Shown: positions 1 to 7,683, numbered from the stretch's first letter. The stretch: 64,000 nucleotides of DNA from Lentisphaerae bacterium ADurb.Bin082 (GCA_002070945.1 MWEG01000025.1:1-64000); one strand, 5' to 3'. The notes: generated from the sequence alone by a model not told the origin. Translations and numbers: made by a program.

Positions 1-165
1 CTATGCCCAAATTCCCGGATGGCAAACCAGAAGAGGAGCGAATCTGAAAATTCAAAATTTGATTTCGCATCGCTGGCGGTCAGCGCGGCGGGTGGCTTTT
101 TTCCGTATTGGAGTTACTGTAATGCAAGATTCGACGTCGGCTATATGACCTGAATGGACGCTTAC
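1..165. other. Start of the next putative cassette / window edge
   Basis: This stretch lies beyond the attC-like site at 166-221 and would be the beginning of the next cassette read on the minus strand. A minus-strand frame opening at 70 runs off the window edge (23 codons) but has no ribosome binding site. Short plus-strand frames are also open. I cannot assign a gene. A GC-rich inverted repeat near 71-86 followed by a T-run at about 105-110 could be a weak terminator on the plus strand. Confidence 0.3.
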
Positions 166-221
166 GCATAACCTGCACTGCCATGCCCGAAGGCAATGTC
201 AGGTTAAAGCAGGTGTTAGGT
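166..221 (-). other. attC-like integron recombination site
   Basis: A 56-bp imperfect palindrome just after the stop codon of the 343-aa gene. Read on the minus strand it starts with ACCTAAC (221-215, matching the R'' consensus RYYYAAC), continues into CCTGC, reaches a TGCC-TTCG-GGCA inner hairpin, returns through GCAGG and ends with GTTATGC (172-166, R'-like). Extrahelical bases interrupt the stem, as in genuine attC sites. The R'' box is an exact complement of GTTAGGT at 1296-1290, at the other end of the gene. That is what is expected when a circular cassette (G + TTAGGT) has been integrated. The box assignments are by eye. Confidence 0.6.
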
Positions 222-1295
222 TTTGTTTACTCTAGAATTGCTTCTGGAGTATTTTGGAGTACAATTTTATCTACGATTTTACCTTTATTTTTTAAAAAAT
301 CAATCAATTCTTTTTCAAGACTATTTTTATAATATTCTTTTAGCATTCTAATAGATCCAGAGATATGTATTTGTTTTTTAGTTTGACCAAGTGAAAAAAG
401 GGGTCTTAAATAATCTTGGATTATTATAAATTGCCAAGTGTATAAAATCGCGCCAGTATGAATATGATAATTACACCAATTAAATACCTTCCTCAAAACA
501 GCTTTATTAATATCAGGAAAATTTATATTGTTATTATTAAATATAAAATCAATGAAAATATCTGAAGTAATTTTTTGTGGCTTATTTTTATGTAATATCG
601 CTTGTATTCCTAGGCCGTTTTTTACTCTTATTTCTATACTTTGTCGTATTAAATACACAAGAGTAGAAAAATAGGTATTATTGGAATAATCAATAATTCC
701 AGATGCAAATAAATCTATAAACCAGAATATTTCATAGCCATCAATCTGTCTACGAGAATGGATAATAGATTCTGGCTCTATACCCGAAGCTTTTTCTAAA
801 TATTGTAATACTTCACTTGAATCAATCATTAGTTTACTCAAATGTTTTGTTTTTGCATTAATTATATCATTCTTATATATATCTGTTAAAGGTGTTTTTT
901 TTATTTCATCTTTTATTTCATTAACGATTTTATTATATGCATAGTAAAAAGCATACATATGGTATGTTAAGTTTACAACTTTATCCTCTTTATTAATTTG
1001 GCTAATAAGTATTTGATGGCATATATGCTCTAACGAATATTTTTTATTCGGAAATGAGCATGCTACTTTTTTCATACGTTCAATAATATTATCTAAATAC
1101 CTATCACTATGATAATTAAATAATATTATGAAATCATTTTCATAGATAAGGCTGGTATAGTTTTGAAAAAATTCAATAGGCATGTGTTCAATAAGGTGTG
1201 GTAAGTATATTGGATTATAATTTGGTGCGTCCTTCATTTTAATCTTTGTAAAATCCATTTTTTTCTCCTGTGCTGCGAAAGTGGCATCAACCTAA
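172..1295 (-). mobile_element. Putative integron gene cassette
   Basis: The unit runs on the minus strand from TTAGGT (1295) through a single gene to the G at 172 inside the attC-like site. Its layout is canonical for a cassette: short 5' leader, ribosome binding site, one gene, attC immediately behind the stop, same orientation. The gene is far richer in A+T than the rest of the window, so it is foreign. No integrase gene lies in the window, so the array's integron platform, if present, would be outside it. Confidence 0.5.
227..1258 (-). CDS. AT-rich cassette-borne protein of unknown function
   Basis: A 343-aa protein rich in Ile, Asn, Lys and Tyr, with base composition very unlike all other genes here (roughly one quarter GC by eye). 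No signal peptide or membrane segment is evident; it looks mostly helical and cytoplasmic. A segment near residues 205-220 (LIRQSIEIRVKNGLGI) resembles a helix seen in uncharacterised HEPN-like or defence-associated proteins, but I see no R-x4-6-H HEPN motif, so this is only a hint. The start is supported by AGGAG about 6 bases upstream. The gene sits between a GTTAGGT core site (1290-1296) and an attC-like palindrome, pointing to acquisition as an integron cassette. I do not recognise the family. Confidence 0.75.
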   Translation of the reverse strand: MDFTKIKMKDAPNYNPIYLPHLIEHMPIEFFQNYTSLIYENDFIILFNYHSDRYLDNIIERMKKVACSFPNKKYSLEHICHQILISQINKEDKVVNLTYHMYAFYYAYNKIVNEIKDEIKKTPLTDIYKNDIINAKTKHLSKLMIDSSEVLQYLEKASGIEPESIIHSRRQIDGYEIFWFIDLFASGIIDYSNNTYFSTLVYLIRQSIEIRVKNGLGIQAILHKNKPQKITSDIFIDFIFNNNNINFPDINKAVLRKVFNWCNYHIHTGAILYTWQFIIIQDYLRPLFSLGQTKKQIHISGSIRMLKEYYKNSLEKELIDFLKNKGKIVDKIVLQNTPEAILE

Positions 1296-1296
1296 C
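1290..1296 (-). other. Core recombination site (GTTAGGT)
   Basis: GTTAGGT on the minus strand fits the GTTRRRY core where IntI cuts between G and TT. It is the exact complement of the R'' box of the attC-like site at 166-221. No complete attC fold is seen on its far side (1297-1440), so it may belong to a degenerate attC, an attI-like site or a secondary target. Confidence 0.45.
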
Positions 1297-1306
1297 GTCG
1301 GCGCTT

Positions 1307-1624
1307 CTATTTGAACGTGGGAAAATACCTCGCAGGTGAGGCCTTCTCCATTACCTGAATCCACTCGTTGATCTGGTCCAATGCCCACTGAAGCCCCACG
1401 CCTGTCATGTTCTATGATTGCTCCCAAAGCCACTCCATGTAGTCGCCAAGTGCTTGGGGATAGTTGATGGAATCATGATTGAGGTTCTCAAAAAGACACG
1501 GATGGCCTCGTTTGTCATAGTCGCCGTCGATACTGAGGGGCGACATGTTCCGTCCGGTTGATATGCGTTTCACCGTGTACGATTCGTCATGTTCTCATCT
1601 CTGGGAGCAGACTTCGAGTTTCAC
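1307..1624 (-). pseudogene. Decayed small gene (~105 codons) with two in-frame stops
   Basis: Reading the minus strand from GTG at 1624, an excellent ribosome binding site (AAGGAG, 5 bases upstream) leads into a frame of 106 codons ending in TAG at 1307. It is interrupted by TGA at codon 10 and TAG at codon 71. The translation between the stops is protein-like, with readable stretches such as YMEWLWEQS and WALDQINEWIQVMEK. Each stop is one transition from a sense codon (CGA, CAG). Its end lies about 10 bases from the GTTAGGT core site, so it may be an older, inactivated cassette gene. No family recognised. Programmed recoding is the less likely alternative. Confidence 0.45.
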
Positions 1625-2448
1625 GTGATCTCCTTTCCTTTAGTCCAAACCTGTTTTTCTATGGAAATCCCCATTACCCGAGCAAGACGCTGTTGCAGGC
1701 ATGACCAAATCTAGTCCGCTAGCCCACGGCGTCAAACCGGCAGCCAGGAAATCTCATCCGACGGCACTTGCCAAGGCTGCGAGGTGCATTCTCATAACTA
1801 TGGTGTTTCTGTGGTTGTGGAGATCCCCCATAAGCCGCATTTTGAAAGAGGAGGCCTTGCCCGACCATAACATTCAACAAAAGATAACGACATATTCAGT
1901 ACCGTCAAACGTGGAATAAGGAAAGCCGAGCCTCTGCCTTTTTAGGAAAAGGGAGCGTTGTGCAGCAGTCATTCCCATTGGTTGGCTCCCCGGCCAAACA
2001 TGACTTCCGGGCTATGGCATAAACCGTATTCGGGCAGCGTTTCTGATAGCCCTGATTCAGTAAAGCCAGGCGTGTGTTTCTGGACTTGGTTTGCCTCTCC
2101 GAACTCCACAGACTATTCAAACCGAGGTCGTCAGTTCAGGCAAAAAATGCAGGCATATCTCCGCGAACGATAAATTTCGAGTCCTTGGCGTCCGCCTCAA
2201 AACGGCCAAATAGAGACAGACGACAGGCACACGCGCCGTCGGCAGAGACACATTTATGCGTAAAAAAATGGTCAGGCATAGAATCGCATAAATCCGAGGA
2301 CTCCGGCCTTCAGGCGCAGAGACAACTGCGGTGATTTCCGTCTTTGCGGCGAAAAACGCGGCCAAACTGTCGTCTCTTGGAATGGCAAACCGGCAGGGAG
2401 TCACCCGCGCAACTCACTGCCCCATCGACACTTGCGCCGGAAACAGAA
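1625..2448. other. 824-bp stretch without a convincing gene
   Basis: Several frames of 60-95 codons are open on both strands (for example 1701-1919, 1905-2120 and 2117-2404), but they overlap each other, lack good ribosome binding sites and have no recognisable protein features. I see no tRNA, CRISPR array or transposase fragment. It may be degenerate DNA between the cassette region and the tRNA gene. Confidence 0.4.
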
Positions 2449-2478
2449 AGCCCGTCGAATCCGTGGACTCGACGGGCT
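2449..2478 (-). terminator. Rho-independent terminator of tRNA-Ala
   Basis: A perfect 10-bp stem (AGCCCGTCGA / TCGACGGGCT) with a 10-base loop, followed on the minus strand by TTTCTGTTT. It begins 12 bases beyond the 3' end of the tRNA gene and fits termination of that transcript. Confidence 0.75.
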
Positions 2479-2490
2479 GACTAAACTGGG

Positions 2491-2567
2491 TGGTGGAGCA
2501 TATCGGAGTCGAACCGATGACCTTCTGCATGCCATGCAGACGCTCTAGCCAGCTGAGCTAATGCCCC
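2491..2567 (-). tRNA. tRNA-Ala (anticodon GGC)
   Basis: The minus strand folds as a 77-nt tRNA with an encoded CCA end. The acceptor stem GGGGCAT/ATGCTCC contains the G3-U70 wobble pair that identifies alanine tRNAs. The anticodon stem TCTGC/GCAGA closes the loop ATGGCAT, giving anticodon GGC for GCC codons. The T-arm ATCGG-TTCGACT-CCGAT is canonical. The discriminator base is A73. Confidence 0.95.
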
Positions 2568-2588
2568 TCATTGCTGAAAATCTTCATT

Positions 2589-2616
2589 ACTATAGCCCTT
2601 GCGGACTGTTAATCAA
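2589..2616 (-). promoter_or_regulatory. Sigma-70 type promoter for tRNA-Ala
   Basis: On the minus strand TTGATT (2616-2611) and TATAGT (2594-2589) are separated by 16 bases. The -10 box ends 21 bases before the tRNA 5' end, a normal distance for a stable RNA promoter. Confidence 0.55.
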
Positions 2617-2734
2617 GCGTTGATGTGCTATTTTTATAGATAGCACGACCGCGTGGGCGCGCTGGCCGGTTCCAAGCCACCGATTCCTAATCCGCCCAAG
2701 AAAGCATAAGCAAGTCAACAAAGGATGGTACAAC

Positions 2735-3376
2735 ATGTTAAAACATTACGTCTCAATTCTGACCCTATTCATTGCCGCCTGTATGTTTGCTCAGCCTCTT
2801 CAGGCCAATGACGCTAAGGGAGCAAAAGGCGCCAAGGAGGCCAAGGAGGCCAAGGCGGGCGAGGAGACGCAGATCGTCAACGGGCTGGAAATCCCGTTGA
2901 AATGCCCGAATGTGCGGAAAGAGTACTTGGAGTCGTTCCAGAAAAACAAGAACAACGCGGAGCTGCTGGCTGCGTACGGCGAACAGCTTGCCTTGTACGT
3001 GGAACGCGAAGCGCTCCAGACGGGCAACGACCCTAAGGAAGCCCGCCGCGCCGAGGAAAAACTGAAGAAGATCAACAGCAAAATCGAAAGAAACAAAAAG
3101 AAATTATTCAACATCGCCAAGAAAATGCGGAAGCCCATTGACAAGAACTATGAGCAGGTCGTCAAAAAGTTCAACGAGCATGAGGAGAAAGCTAAAAAGG
3201 CGGAGGAGCGCGGCCAGGAGAAGGTGGCTATGAAGCACAGCCAGGATGCAGCTAAAATCTCCCAGAACATGATCAACCTCAAAAACTCCATCGACATGAT
3301 CAACTACCACTTGTTCTTCGACGACTATGAACCAACGCCCGAAGCAGAAGCCGACAAGGGTGACAAGAAGAAATAA
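2735..3376 (+). CDS. Secreted charged coiled-coil protein
   Basis: A 213-aa protein with a signal peptide (MLKHYVSILTLFIAACMFAQPLQA, cut probably after QA). Next come a low-complexity AKGAKGAKEAKEAK stretch and a long, highly charged helical region (about residues 90-190) rich in Lys and Glu, likely a coiled coil. The tail is acidic then basic (EADKGDKKK). A cysteine in the leader (AAC) could suggest a lipoprotein, but the lipobox is poor. The start has an AAGGA motif about 10 bases upstream. It stands alone between the tRNA and a long hairpin. Function unknown; probably exported to the periplasm. Confidence 0.75.
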   Translation: MLKHYVSILTLFIAACMFAQPLQANDAKGAKGAKEAKEAKAGEETQIVNGLEIPLKCPNVRKEYLESFQKNKNNAELLAAYGEQLALYVEREALQTGNDPKEARRAEEKLKKINSKIERNKKKLFNIAKKMRKPIDKNYEQVVKKFNEHEEKAKKAEERGQEKVAMKHSQDAAKISQNMINLKNSIDMINYHLFFDDYEPTPEAEADKGDKKK

Positions 3377-3430
3377 TTGTCAATGGGCAAAATGTGGTGA
3401 TGAGCGCTGGCAGCCTTCAAGCCGCCGTAC

Positions 3431-3454
3431 GTAGTTCAAACTTCAGCTTGCCGT
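3431..3454 (-). repeat. Copy of dispersed repeat C (AAGCTGAAG...)
   Basis: The reverse complement carries ACGGCAAGCTGAAGTTTGAACTAC, a near match of the unit present twice at 6055-6129 and partly at 54227-54250. It is intergenic. Confidence 0.6.
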
Positions 3455-3500
3455 TAGGTAATTATATAGTACAGGCTGCACACAGGCGCCTTGATAATTA

Positions 3501-3555
3501 AACCGCCAAGGACGCCAAGAAAAACATTCTTGGCGTCCTTGGCGCCTTGGCGGTT
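3501..3555. repeat. Long intergenic palindrome / terminator-like hairpin
   Basis: A long inverted repeat: AACCGCCAAGGACGCCAAGAA, a short A-rich loop, then the complementary TTCTTGGCGTCCTTGGCG with a further CCTTGGCGGTT. The internal CGCCAAG unit is itself repeated. It lies between the convergent secreted coiled-coil gene and the floA operon and could terminate both. Confidence 0.6.
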
Positions 3556-3570
3556 CATCCCTCTTCGCCT

Positions 3571-4134
3571 TCAGACATCGTACGCCCTGGGCTGCCCCAG
3601 GACTTCGCTGAGGACGACAGCGCGCCGAAGATCGGCCTTGCCGCGGACTTGGATGCGGAAAGGCCTGCGACGACCCCCTTCCGGATGTTTTTTGGGGGCA
3701 GTGGGAAAAGCCGGCGCCAGGCTCTGGCTAAACAGCTGCGCCGGGGAGGCGGTCTCTGCCAGGGGCGGCAAGGTCGACCCGCTGCCGCCCTCTTCAGCCG
3801 CTGCCTTGGAAGGCTGCACTGGCAGAATCTCTTCGGGTTCCGACTCCAAGATGTCCAGTCCCAGCAATTCATCCAAGAGCTGCGGCAGACTACTCTCGCC
3901 ATGCTGCGGCAATGTCATTGGTCGCTGCGGCCGGGGCTGGGACTGGGGCTGAGCCGGGCGTAGAACCGGGCCGGGCGGCTGGCGACTGGGCGGCAGCGGC
4001 GGCGGGAACAAGTCAGGCAGCTTGCCATCCGGGCCTTGCTGCCCAGGGCGATTCTTTTGGTACGCCTTCATCCCCTGGCGAACTTTCAAAAAGAGAGCCA
4101 CAGCGACGATGATGATGGTAAGAAGAGTTTCCAT
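3571..4134 (-). CDS. Proline-rich membrane-anchored protein of the floA operon
   Basis: A 187-aa protein with one N-terminal membrane helix (residues 3-16, LLTIIIVAVALFLK), then a long Pro/Gln-rich linker (about 28-75), an acidic middle and a basic C-terminus ending LRRAVVLSEVLGQPRAYDV. The C-terminal pattern (hydrophobic, then E-[IV]-LG-P/Q-P-[RK]-A) recurs, to my knowledge, in PVC-group proteins next to floA. It lies 29 bases downstream of floA in the same direction, the third gene of nfeD-floA. Likely a cytoplasm-facing partner of the flotillin scaffold; this is inferred from position. Confidence 0.65.
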   Translation of the reverse strand: METLLTIIIVAVALFLKVRQGMKAYQKNRPGQQGPDGKLPDLFPPPLPPSRQPPGPVLRPAQPQSQPRPQRPMTLPQHGESSLPQLLDELLGLDILESEPEEILPVQPSKAAAEEGGSGSTLPPLAETASPAQLFSQSLAPAFPTAPKKHPEGGRRRPFRIQVRGKADLRRAVVLSEVLGQPRAYDV

Positions 4135-4163
4135 GACAGCAGATTCTGTGTAGGGTTCAGCGC

Positions 4164-5168
4164 TTACTCCTTGCTGGGCGCTTCACCGCTGATGTTGTTG
4201 CGCATGTCCGTGTCAGCCTTGATATTTTCCATGCGGTAATAGTCAAGCACGCCGAGCTTGCCTTCCCGGAGCGCAGCGGCCATGGCCAAGGGCACTTCCG
4301 CCTGGGCCGCTACGACCTTAGCCTGCATCTCCTGCACTTTCGCCCTCATTTCCTGCTCAGCAGCGACAGCGGCGGCGCGGCGCACTTCGGCTTTAGCCTG
4401 CGCTACACGGGTGTCGGCCTCGGCCTGGTCAGCCTGCAAGCGGGAGCCGATATTGTCGCCGACGTCGACGTCGGCAATGTCAATCGACAGGATTTCAAAC
4501 GCAGTTCCGCTGTCAAGGCCCTTTTCCAACACCCGCTGGGAAATGTTGTCGGGGTTTTCAAGGACTGTGGTATAGGACGGCGACGAGCCAATAGTGGTGA
4601 CGATGCCTTCGCCGACGCGGGCGATAATAGTTTCCTCAGTGGCTCCGCCGACGAGTCGTTCCAGGTTGGCGCGTACAGTGACGCGAGCCTTGGCCTTGAC
4701 TTGGATGCCGTCCTTGGCAACGGCGTCGACCGTTGTCCGGCCCTTGCTCGGGTCTGGGCAGTCGATGACGCGCGGATTGACGCTCATGCGGACGGCGTCG
4801 AACACATCGCGCCCAGCCAGGTCGATAGCGGTCGCCCGTTTGAAATCAAGAGGGATGCCGGCCTTATCCGCGGCGATCAAGGCATTGACCACATTCTGGA
4901 CGTTGCCGCCGGCCATGGCGTGTCCTTCCATTTCCTCGGTAGTGATGTTGTGCAGCCCTGCCCGGCGCAGCTGGATGTAGGCGCGCACAATCAGAGCCGC
5001 ATTGACTTTTCGCAGCGACATGCCGATCAAAGTGAACACGCTGATGTGGGCGCCGGAAGCCCATGCCTGAATCCAAACCCCGAAGAAATGAAAAAACACA
5101 AAGGCAAAAATCAACAGCGCGATCAGCGCCACGACTACCAGAAAACCGCCAATTGCTCCGAATGCCAT
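4164..5168 (-). CDS. floA: Flotillin-like membrane scaffold protein FloA
   Basis: A 334-aa protein close to the usual size of the UPF0365/FloA family. It has an N-terminal hydrophobic hairpin (residues 4-32), the SPFH-like core starting with [15 protein letters not shown], and a C-terminal Ala/Glu/Gln-rich coiled region (about 230-290) ending [20 protein letters not shown], which is diagnostic of FloA. FloA organises functional membrane microdomains and works with NfeD-type proteins. The start is set by AAGGAGG about 6 bases before ATG. nfeD lies 45 bases upstream. Confidence 0.95.
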   Translation of the reverse strand: MAFGAIGGFLVVVALIALLIFAFVFFHFFGVWIQAWASGAHISVFTLIGMSLRKVNAALIVRAYIQLRRAGLHNITTEEMEGHAMAGGNVQNVVNALIAADKAGIPLDFKRATAIDLAGRDVFDAVRMSVNPRVIDCPDPSKGRTTVDAVAKDGIQVKAKARVTVRANLERLVGGATEETIIARVGEGIVTTIGSSPSYTTVLENPDNISQRVLEKGLDSGTAFEILSIDIADVDVGDNIGSRLQADQAEADTRVAQAKAEVRRAAAVAAEQEMRAKVQEMQAKVVAAQAEVPLAMAAALREGKLGVLDYYRMENIKADTDMRNNISGEAPSKE

Positions 5169-5213
5169 GATGCGTCCTCCTTAGTTTGACATGCTGGCCA
5201 GGCGTTCAGAAAG

Positions 5214-5729
5214 TCATTTCTGTTCCCCGGCCATATTTTCGTTTGACTGTTGTTCAACTGCTTCCACTACGATGCGATTGCCATGCACTTCGACGACGGT
5301 GATCGCAGTTTTGGCCGCAATCAGCTCGCCGCGGGTGACGACGTGATAGCGCTTGTCGTTGATGACGACGACGCCACTCGGTCTCAGCTGGGTATGGGCG
5401 ACGCCATTCTGGCCGACCAACGCCTGCAACCCAGGATCATACCCGAGCCAGGTCTCGGCATCGGCGTTGGTCATAGCCATGAATTTCCGACCCATTCGCG
5501 ACCGAGAGAAAAACGCAAACCAAAGCTTGAAAACGATAATGGCGACAATGACAATGACAAGCGTGGAGACCATGCCGACGAGTGCGCCATAATTGACGAA
5601 TATGCCAGCCAAGCCAGCCACTAAGGCGACTAGGCCGAGGGTACCAATCACCCCGCCCGGGACAAATAGCTCAATGCCGAGCATGAGACACCCGCCGAGA
5701 ACAAGGGCTATGATCAACAGCAAATTCAT
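5214..5729 (-). CDS. NfeD-family membrane protein (short form)
   Basis: A 171-aa protein with three membrane helices in the first 70 residues (including the GIELFVPGGVIGTLGLVALVAG motif) and a C-terminal soluble domain (about 100-160, GQNGVAHTQLRPSGVVVINDKRYHVVTRGELI) typical of the NfeD OB-fold. It lacks the ClpP-like protease domain of long NfeD proteins, so it is the truncated form that pairs with FloA. It is first in the operon, followed by floA. Confidence 0.9.
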   Translation of the reverse strand: MNLLLIIALVLGGCLMLGIELFVPGGVIGTLGLVALVAGLAGIFVNYGALVGMVSTLVIVIVAIIVFKLWFAFFSRSRMGRKFMAMTNADAETWLGYDPGLQALVGQNGVAHTQLRPSGVVVINDKRYHVVTRGELIAAKTAITVVEVHGNRIVVEAVEQQSNENMAGEQK

Positions 5730-5819
5730 AAAAACGCCATCTTTATCTAAACTGTAGATGCGATTGCCAATGCCATAAGATAGTCACAACTGGCGCAAAA
5801 ACAACCGCAAAAAAGGCTT

Positions 5820-5942
5820 TTAGTGGACAGTGGACAATGGACTTTAGTGGACTTTGATGGACGCTAATAGACGATGGACTGTGGACTTTAGTGGACTTTA
5901 GTGGTCAGTGGACGTGGACATTCGTGGATGTTAGTGGACAGG
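5820..5942 (+). repeat. Dispersed repeat B (TGGAC-rich), copy 1
   Basis: About 120 bp of imperfect tandem GTGGAC/ATGGAC units with a conserved internal AGACGATGGACTGTGGAC segment. The same order of variants recurs at 56178-56299 and, inverted, at 26954-27068. Confidence 0.75.
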
Positions 5943-6054
5943 CGGGCGAGGGGCGAAAAACTGTTATTTTATCCGCAGATTACGCTAATGACGCAGATTT
6001 TTTTTTTGGGGGGGGGGAATAAGGAAACCAGCCGCATAGCGGCAGAAACGCTAA

Positions 6055-6129
6055 ACATACGGCAAGCTGAAGCTTGAACTACATGCTCCTGCAAGCGAGG
6101 CACATACGGCAAGCTGAAGCTTGAACTAC
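6055..6129 (+). repeat. Two identical 28-bp direct repeats (repeat C)
   Basis: Identical 28-bp units at 6055-6082 and 6102-6129, 47 bp apart. Each begins ACATACGGCAAG and ends CTTGAACTAC, with an AAGCTGAAGCTT near-palindrome in the centre. Two copies are too few for a CRISPR array and no cas gene is near. Related units occur at 3431-3454 and 54227-54250. Confidence 0.75.
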
Positions 6130-6226
6130 GTACGGACGCCACGTCCACTACGTCCACCATGTCCACACCGTCCACAGACATCATTCAGGCAACCGGCAGG
6201 CGGCCTGTACGAGTTATCCCGCTATT

Positions 6227-7651
6227 TCACGCGAAGCGATAGGCAAACACGTCTGCGTCCTGCAATTCGAGCCGGAGCTTGATTGGCTGGCTGCTCCATG
6301 GCCGCAGGTCGCCGCCGCGCCAGCGCATAGGCAGGTCAATGCTGTCGCCGAAGAGGATTTCGCAGTCGTCTGCCGCGAATCCTGGCAAGGGGCGCCCGTC
6401 GTCTGCGGACAGGATTTCGCCTCGGATGCCACCGGCGGCTGAGGTCGAGGCATTCAGCTGCAAGGTGACTGGCTCTTGACCTGCGGAGGCGCTGAACGTA
6501 AAGGGCTTGGTGATAAGGCTGCCGCCGCTCGCAGGCGCTTGCACCGAGACAAAGCCATCCAGACGCATGACTAAGCGCCGCAGTCGCACAGCACCTTCGC
6601 TGTAATAATTTTCGGTTGAATAAAGCGAAAACACGGGCGGCGTTCCCGGCAGCTCTGGGGCGGTTTCCACTAATCCCCAGGCAGTCATATTGTTGCGATT
6701 GACCCACCGCTCCGTCTGCAAGCCCGGGCGCACAAAGGCTTCAGTCCAGCGCTTGAAGTGCACGCCGTCCCGACTTGACATAAACACGCCGTCGGACAGA
6801 CCAGGTATCCACCCGAGCCCGCTTTTGTCATAGCACGTAGTCCGATTGGCGATAAAGCGTTTGGGGAAGCCGACATAGATTTCAGGAGCGCGCGGATAAG
6901 GCAGGATGGCGTTAGTGTAGAGTTCCTCGTCAGGCGTACCCTCGTCATAACTCAGCCAGACCGGCTCGGACCAATGCAGGAAATCGGGCGACGTCGCGGT
7001 TTTGATAGCGCGGCATGGCCGACCGTCTGCGAATTTTAGCAAATCGCGAAAATAGCTCACATAAAGCTGGCGGCTGCTGTCCCAGAACACGACATTTTGG
7101 GAATCGAAAGCGCCTTTGGTGATGACCGGCTCGTTGGCAAGTCGGCTCCAGTTCACGCCGTCGGCGGAAGCAAAGGCCAACAGGCCGCATCTGCCGTCTT
7201 CTGAGCTGCCCAGGGCTTTGTAAGCCTGTTCTGGCGGGCAGTCTGGGCGAGTGTCAAAAAACGGCGTAAAGCTATGGGTCGCGGGATCGTCCCCCAGGAT
7301 GATGTTATTGGCGCGTGAGCCACCGAAAGCGCATAGTCCCAGGTTGGGCTTGCGCCAGGTGACGCCGTCATCGCTTTCGGCATAGCACGTCACTTCCGGG
7401 TGGGTGCTTTTTCCTTCTCGCCGGTCTCCGCCGCGGTAATACATTTTATAATTGACCGGATCGCGGAACACGGTATGGTAGCAGCACGTCGAGCCTTCCC
7501 AGGGCTGGTCATGCACGATCACTGCTTCGCGGAACTCTGGCCGGTGCAGCGTCAAAGCCGCCTTGCCGGCTAAAGTCTCGATCCGCTCCATGTCCCACAG
7601 CAATTCGCGGGCGTTCCCCAAGGGTTTGATGCGCGATGCGCCCATGACCAA
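6227..7651 (-). CDS. Glycosidase-like beta-propeller protein (GH32/43-like fold)
   Basis: A 474-aa cytoplasmic protein without signal peptide. Repeated blades of the type DGVTWRKPNLG, DGVNWSRL, FLHWSEP and DGVHFKRW are characteristic of five-bladed propeller glycosidases and related phosphorylases (GH32/GH43/GH130-like or sialidase-like). Conserved acidic residues occur in DDGVTW and DPVNYKMYYRG. The C-terminal ~130 residues form a beta-rich module (TKPFTFSASAGQEPVTLQLNAS). It is last in an operon after an oadB-like gene and ribokinase, so it may release a sugar that the kinase phosphorylates. The exact family and substrate cannot be fixed by eye. Confidence 0.7.
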   Translation of the reverse strand: MVMGASRIKPLGNARELLWDMERIETLAGKAALTLHRPEFREAVIVHDQPWEGSTCCYHTVFRDPVNYKMYYRGGDRREGKSTHPEVTCYAESDDGVTWRKPNLGLCAFGGSRANNIILGDDPATHSFTPFFDTRPDCPPEQAYKALGSSEDGRCGLLAFASADGVNWSRLANEPVITKGAFDSQNVVFWDSSRQLYVSYFRDLLKFADGRPCRAIKTATSPDFLHWSEPVWLSYDEGTPDEELYTNAILPYPRAPEIYVGFPKRFIANRTTCYDKSGLGWIPGLSDGVFMSSRDGVHFKRWTEAFVRPGLQTERWVNRNNMTAWGLVETAPELPGTPPVFSLYSTENYYSEGAVRLRRLVMRLDGFVSVQAPASGGSLITKPFTFSASAGQEPVTLQLNASTSAAGGIRGEILSADDGRPLPGFAADDCEILFGDSIDLPMRWRGGDLRPWSSQPIKLRLELQDADVFAYRFA

Positions 7652-7683
7652 TTCTCCCTAAAATGATGATGACATCCACTTGG

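Larger units (their letters stand above)
5730..6226. other. Intergenic region built from dispersed repeats
   Basis: No gene. It holds a copy of the TGGAC-rich repeat (about 5820-5942), a copy of the TCTGCGTCAT repeat (about 5960-6008) ending in a T8 and G11 homopolymer run (6001-6017), and two identical 28-bp units (6055-6082, 6102-6129). A GTCCAC-rich tail follows at about 6138-6178. Confidence 0.7.

Noticed and set aside
1297-1440. A second complete attC site beside the core at 1290-1296
   Set aside because: No complementary arm (GTCGGCG-type) to the sequence before the core could be found within a normal attC length.
1701-2404. Several 60-95-codon open frames on both strands
   Set aside because: They overlap each other, lack ribosome binding sites and recognisable features.
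6055-6129. CRISPR array
   Set aside because: Only two repeats, one 19-bp spacer, dispersed relatives and no cas genes.
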